A DNA stretch of 64,000 nt from Ricordea florida (Eukaryota > Cnidaria > Anthozoa > Corallimorpharia > Ricordeidae). Position numbers and translations under genes: made by a program. The notes under the pieces are model-generated. The model saw only the letters and a list, made by a program, of their open reading frames with translations, searched no databases and was not told the origin of the DNA. The DNA lies in the NCBI GenBank assembly GCA_949710005.1, contig OX453279.1, positions 26,741,762-26,805,761 on the forward strand, written 5' to 3'. This document shows positions 25,504 to 31,500 of the stretch, one piece after another (positions within the stretch are counted from its first letter, which is position 1; each line of letters starts with the position of its first letter).

Positions 25504-25541
<38 letters not shown>

Positions 25542-28500
25542 TAATAGCATTCACTTATACACAGTAAAATCAAACAGCTAGGTAGCTGATGTGGCTGTGT
25601 TACTAACCCCGTGCTAGCTAGGATGGGTGGGCCATTAAAATTGTGCCTACACAAAATTCGATTTTTCTGGCCTACCCTCCCGCGTTCTTTATGAGCAGTC
25701 TCTAACAGCCAGCGGAAATCGGCCGGCTATCGGTTGCTATTGACAACCCTGCAAAGCTTGGGTTTGGATTTTAATAGAACAGTTCTATTAAAAGAGTGAG
25801 ATTACTCAGTACATGTGTTTTTTGACAGATCTTCTGAAAATGTTAAGATCTTTGTTAGAAAAGTAAATCAACTGACAATAACTGGCTCCACGGTTTACCG
25901 ACATACATACATACATATTAAAATTAAAAATATCCCCTGATGAGTGGGCAACCACGAAACAGGCTTGTAGGGATAAACCTGTAGTTTGTTTGTGTGTTTT
26001 TTTCTCCCGCAACAACTACATCCATACATATATTTATTTCACCTCCCCTCGAAGCTTTTCAGTGGATTATATAACAAATCACACTAACTGTAAAGTTAAG
26101 AAACCCAACTGGTGGGAGACAGAGCAGTTGGCTATTTACAAGCATGGTCGAGGATCTGAAACTAGGGATTACCGTATTACATATCCAGGTAGTGATCAGG
26201 ACGGGAATTGAACCGGGGTCCGTGACCAGATTACAAGTCCAACGGTCTAACCATTTAGTCACGCTGACTTTGTAGACATTCATTGTCCTTTGGAGTGTTT
26301 CAGTTTATGATAGTGGAAGTGAAACTTTATTTTTTGGTTTAAACACAGGTAAAATAATCTAAAACACCATGTATGAACAATAATTTTACAATCATTGTAA
26401 GTGGTTTCAAACCTGAGGAATCTCACTAGTGGTTTGTCGAGCTCGGTCGCTCCCGGTGTTGGTAGTTCTAAGAAAAAACTCCTTTTCATTGACTTCGTTC
26501 TTTCAACAACTGGATGAAACATATGACTATGTAAACCTCACCTGGCACTACTTAATGACAGCTATAATTGCTCCTCAGATTGCGGGAGTGAAGTGACCAA
26601 GAGTAATTTTTTGGCTAAAATCATTGACCAGATTCATTCCCATCGGAAAGAAAAAAACGCCTTTTACATGACTTTGCTTTTCAATGTACTGTGCATCAAT
26701 TTGAAAATTTGAAAATTTAATGTAAACTTCAACCATAACTTACTATTTTCCTTGATATACTTCTACCAACTTTTAGAAACCATATTCATTTGGGAACAAG
26801 GTAATTTTGAAGCAGAGCTTCCGCCCTAACCTACTGTCGGCTGATTGTCCTGATAAACTGTCGACTGACAGCTAGTTCACCGACATACATACAGACATAT
26901 AGAGATTACTCCATGGAAAATGCGCGCGTACGATTTTTATTCACGAGTTGAGAAGTATCAGAATACGAACGGGTGAGCGCAGCGAACGAGTGAGTTTTCT
27001 GATACAACTCAACGAGTAAATAAAAAATCGTACAAAGCATTTTCCATGGTGTAATTTGTTTATTTTATAGAAACTGAGATTTTTGAAAAGCCAAATTTTG
27101 TCAATCTTACGCGCGTGTTTAGGGAACCCATTCAACTGCAATGTATGCGTGTAAAACTAGAATAACTAAAACATCAGTTTCTCTTTCAAAATCAAATATT
27201 TAATGAAGTAACACAAGAAATAAAACGTCAGTTTATACTTTCACAACTTTTATAAACATTTTTCAACTGAAAAAAAAAACCTGACTGAGGCTTATAGGTT
27301 CAAATTTAATCGAAATCGCGATGCGATGTTGTTCACTAGTGAGTTTTCGTCGTTCGCGTTTGTGATTGGACGAACGACGTTTTTTCACTAGTGAGTTTTC
27401 ATCGTTCGCGTTTCCTATTGGCTAATGCATTTTACGTATCATTTTTACGCACTCTTTCTTTCGTGAGGAAATCTCAGTATCTATGATATAAACATACATA
27501 CGTTACTTTATTTACCCTCGGATTTTAGAGTAGCTTATGCAGCTAATATCTCCGAGCATTTAACCATCAGATGAGAGATTGACCACAACACCGGGAACTA
27601 CGTCCCCTACTCTTTTCGAACAGGGTGTGGGTTCTTTTACGTCCCACGGAATCAATTATGAAGAGTTGTGAGACGAGGCCTACGGTTTATCGTCCTTATC
27701 CGAGAAGACTAGAAAGTCTAACCATTTGCAGATGTCATTACAAAGGCAGCACTTTCTCCTCAAATATTTAAAGACCCTGAGTGTTGGTCCGGCCGGGGTT
27801 TGAATCCACGACCTTCCGCACGTCAGTCCGGTGCTCTACCAACTGAGCTAACCGGTCGGTCGGTCGAAAAGTAACCGACAGGCAACGGACTCATCAATTC
27901 AACTGTCAGAACAATACAGTAACAAAAATAACAAAATCTAAAGAGCAAGTAAGCTTATCAGTCTGGTTGAACAGTCCACGAACTCCATTTCATCGCATTT
28001 AGTCGTCTATCTCTCGACAGACAACCGACAGTCGGCCGACAATTTTTTTATTTTGACGGGGGGAGCTCTTCTTCAAAATTATCGAAAACACAAACAACCA
28101 GTTAAATGTAGCTAATGTGATTTCATTCTTTTCGAGGACCAGATGCCGAGTTTTGTGATTTAAAAGCCAAGCCAATATCACAGAAGTTAAAAGAAATTGT
28201 GGATAAGTTAGCAGATAAGAAGTTGAAGGCGGTGATGGTGTATTTCATAGGCTACACACAGAAGGTATAGTATATAAATATAGGCTGGATTTCCATATCA
28301 CCCCATACTGCATTATGCATGCTGCATAGTAGCTGTATCGTTTGGTTCTTCGAAAACAACAATTAATTGCACGTGCATCATTTGGCAATACAGCCAAAGC
28401 ATGCATTATGTGAATTTAGCCTAAATATGCATTTTGACCAAGCTTGATGCCAAGTCAAGGCTATACATCAGCAAATCTGTTTTTGCGTTATTATTGACCG

Positions 28501-31500
28501 CGACTTAGTCGAAGACAGGAAGAACGGAAATTGAAGCACCTAGAGACACGTGTTCTGTAAACAAGTCTTAATTACTCCGGCATAAGTAGTTACCATTTAT
28601 TCTTTAGCGGTTTAGGCAATCCCTCGTAGTGATGTATGTTTGCGGACCAAAACGGTTCAACTGGAACATAGATAGAAACAATTCATTTCTCCCATTATAC
28701 CTCGCAAAAACTTCCCTTCAAATTTGCGCGGGCTTTTTGTTACGATCTCGTGTTGAATAGCTCGATCGTCACTTGACGCTACTAAATTTGGAGTTTTACC
28801 TTCGCCAGAAGCTTTGAACTTTTTGCAGTGCCTGCTTCGAAGAAATCATGCGCTTGCTCTCGAATTGCTACCCTGTACTAGACTCAACTGCCAAAATCGC
28901 TACCCATGTCCAGTAATGTTTTCTATGATAGCCACCTATCGCCGATTTTGTTTTTATTTTTTTTATTATTTATTTTTTTGCTATTAAACGGAGTTGCGGG
29001 TAAATTTTAATTTGAGGATTTAGTCTAAACTAACATCTTCAACCAACTGATCAGTTTCTTGGAAAATGTAACCCTATTCTAGACCCAAACTCTCTGATTT
29101 CTATGCCCTGACCCAAACTTTGTTGTTGTTGTTGTTATCATCCGTCTGTCTCGAGAAACAATGGCGTCTTCATCTGGGTCAGTGTGTGGTTGAGTTGCAG
29201 TGCTCTCTGTGGCTGAAGAACCCGATGTGGGAGCCGCAGATCCACTGGCACTTGCTACAAGTGTAGTCGGTGGTTTGTTATTTCATTCCGTTTCAGATCA
29301 ACGATTCAAATTACTTCTTTGGAGTGGACTACTCTGTGGAAGATTCTCCTCCGACCATAACGGACATCCGTAAAGCAGTCAAGCTACAGTGGGTGCTGGA
29401 TCTCATTTGTGAGAAAATTTACGGCGTAAGTTCGGTTTATCTCGCTTAATGCACCTATCAATGTTAAGCCGGCGGGGGGGAGTCAGGGCATGGGGTGGGG
29501 ATTTGATTGTCTTTGTTAGCCCTGGGGTAGGGCATTTGACTGACCTTGTTCTCTCGGGGGAAGGAATATTTGAATCTTTCTTTGGGTCCAGCCTTGGGAT
29601 ATTTGACAGCGATTTGCAGCCCGGGGTGGGGAAATTTGGTTGCATTTGACTGGAATGATTTGCCCGTGGGCAGGGAATTTGACGGCTTAACATTGATAGG
29701 TGCATAATATCACGCTCAGACAGAGTAAAATTTAGTTTATAGTAATTTGTTATGAAAACGTAATTAAATTGCCAGAAGACCTTTCGCGCGAAAACATGAT
29801 ATCTTCACGCGTGAAAACAACTGTTATTTTCACACTTGAAACTGTTACGTTGTTATGGTATCACAATACTATGAATATCACCGAACCGTGGAATAGGCAT
29901 AAATTTTCATAGCCCTCCCACTTTGTTTGACAGCCACACCCACTTTCTGTTTTGGTCTAAGCGTCAACACGTGAGGTAATGTGAATAAGAGGTCGATGAA
30001 AACAAGTTTTTAGCTTTTACGGGTTCACGATGGAAAGGGCTCCTTCTCCAGGTACCGGCACAGATGACGTAGCGCATTGTTTCACCATTGTGTGTAATTA
30101 ATTATTCAGTAACACATTTTTATTGTATGGCCCTGTTTCACGTCATCTGTGCCGGTACCAGGAGAAGCACCCCTTAGGTAAGGGACCAAAAGAGAAATGA
30201 GTAAACTCACCCTGTCATGGTCATGTGCGCCATCGTGCACACAGCGACTGTGGTCAAATTATTGGAATTCTTTGAGAAAAAAGGGCGGGGCACCAACAAA
30301 AATTGGGTGTGACAGCAATATACAAATTTGCGCCCATTCCACAGTTCGGTGATTTTAGTAATAAATGGCGCCTTAAAATGTTGAAGTAAAATGGTTTGAT
30401 ATTCTTTCGTATGTATGTAAATTTCATTAGTGTTTCGAAATATTCTTCCGCACTCGAGAGAGAGAAATGTCGTATCTCACGGCCAAATATCCTTTATTTC
30501 GGAGAAATTCAAACATTACTTCTACTGCTGATGTCTCACTTTGCTAATTTATTGCAGCAGGAATCCCTTCACTTTTCATTTTTTTTATGATTAATGGACT
30601 GTATGATATTGTGAAAGATTTATTTTCAGCACTGCCTCTAGTCTCCTCCGCAGCCGTTATTAGGATCGTCACGCAACGCTTCCCCCCTGCGTTGCGTGAC
30701 GATCCTAATAACGGCTGCGGAGGAGACTACACTGCCTCACGCAAACTCAGAAAAAGCAAATTCAAGTTCAAGTTCGAGTCGATCGCTAGTTCGGATGCCC
30801 TTCAGCTGAGCCATAAGATACTTGTGGGAGCAAGCCTATTTGATAAAGCCTATTCTCGGTATTTACCGACGTTTTTTTCTCTCTTTTCCTGTAATAGCCC
30901 AAATACCTAATTGTCGATGACCTTAACAAGTGTTTTAATGGTGGACTGGCAGAGATGACCGTCCCTCAAGAAGTGTTGGTCAGTTTGCCAAAGTCAAGCG
31001 GGGATGGCGGGTTTGTTGTTTTTACTTCAGGGAGTGTTTAAATAAACACGGACCGCGCGAGTTCCACCCTGGCGCGAGTTCACTTGAGTTCTCCCTGTAG
31101 CTTTGTGAATTTGTTTACTTGGTACCACTAGTAAAAGACATGACGGAGCGACTCATCGGGGCGAGTTCACCCTGGTTCCTATTCCGAGAATCTCGTTCCG
31201 GTACTAGATCTAGATCGACAAACTAGATTGCTTCTAGGTTTGTTCTGTAGACAGTATTAATTGACTTTTAAATTGTTTTTTGCTCTTTTGCCCGCCTCGA
31301 ATAGCCCTCGCTAATCGCGGGCAAAAGCTCTCTAATGTTAAATTCTTGTTTAGATCTAATGTTTAGATCAATTTAGATCAATTTAGATCAATAAAGGATT
31401 TGTGTACAGATCTCGTACCGGTATCATGTGAACGAAGAACAACCATTCGATTTTGGTAGGGAATCGGTATTTCCCTGTATTGAAACGGGTAGCACATGCG

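Larger units (their letters stand above)
20109..25505. mobile_element. 5.4-kb block bounded by ~285-bp inverted repeats
   Basis: The left arm (20109-20395) and right arm (about 25215-25505) are reverse complements at roughly 80% identity by eye. Both start from the same outer edge TAGTGTAGCCAGGGCTATGA. Between them lie AACAATTAGA repeats, a non-LTR retrotransposon and a palindrome. This may be a large TIR transposon carrying nested insertions, or two inverted copies of one repeat. No transposase was recognised and no clean target duplication was seen. Confidence 0.55.

Noticed and set aside
19432..28136. A missing first-strand exon for caspase-like domain 2
   Set aside because: I looked for a phase 1-1 exon with a KVALLI-like strand and found none convincing among the repeats, so none is annotated.
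30587..30910. 107-residue open frame
   Set aside because: It runs through the perfect 91-bp snapback element and into exon 10 in the wrong frame.
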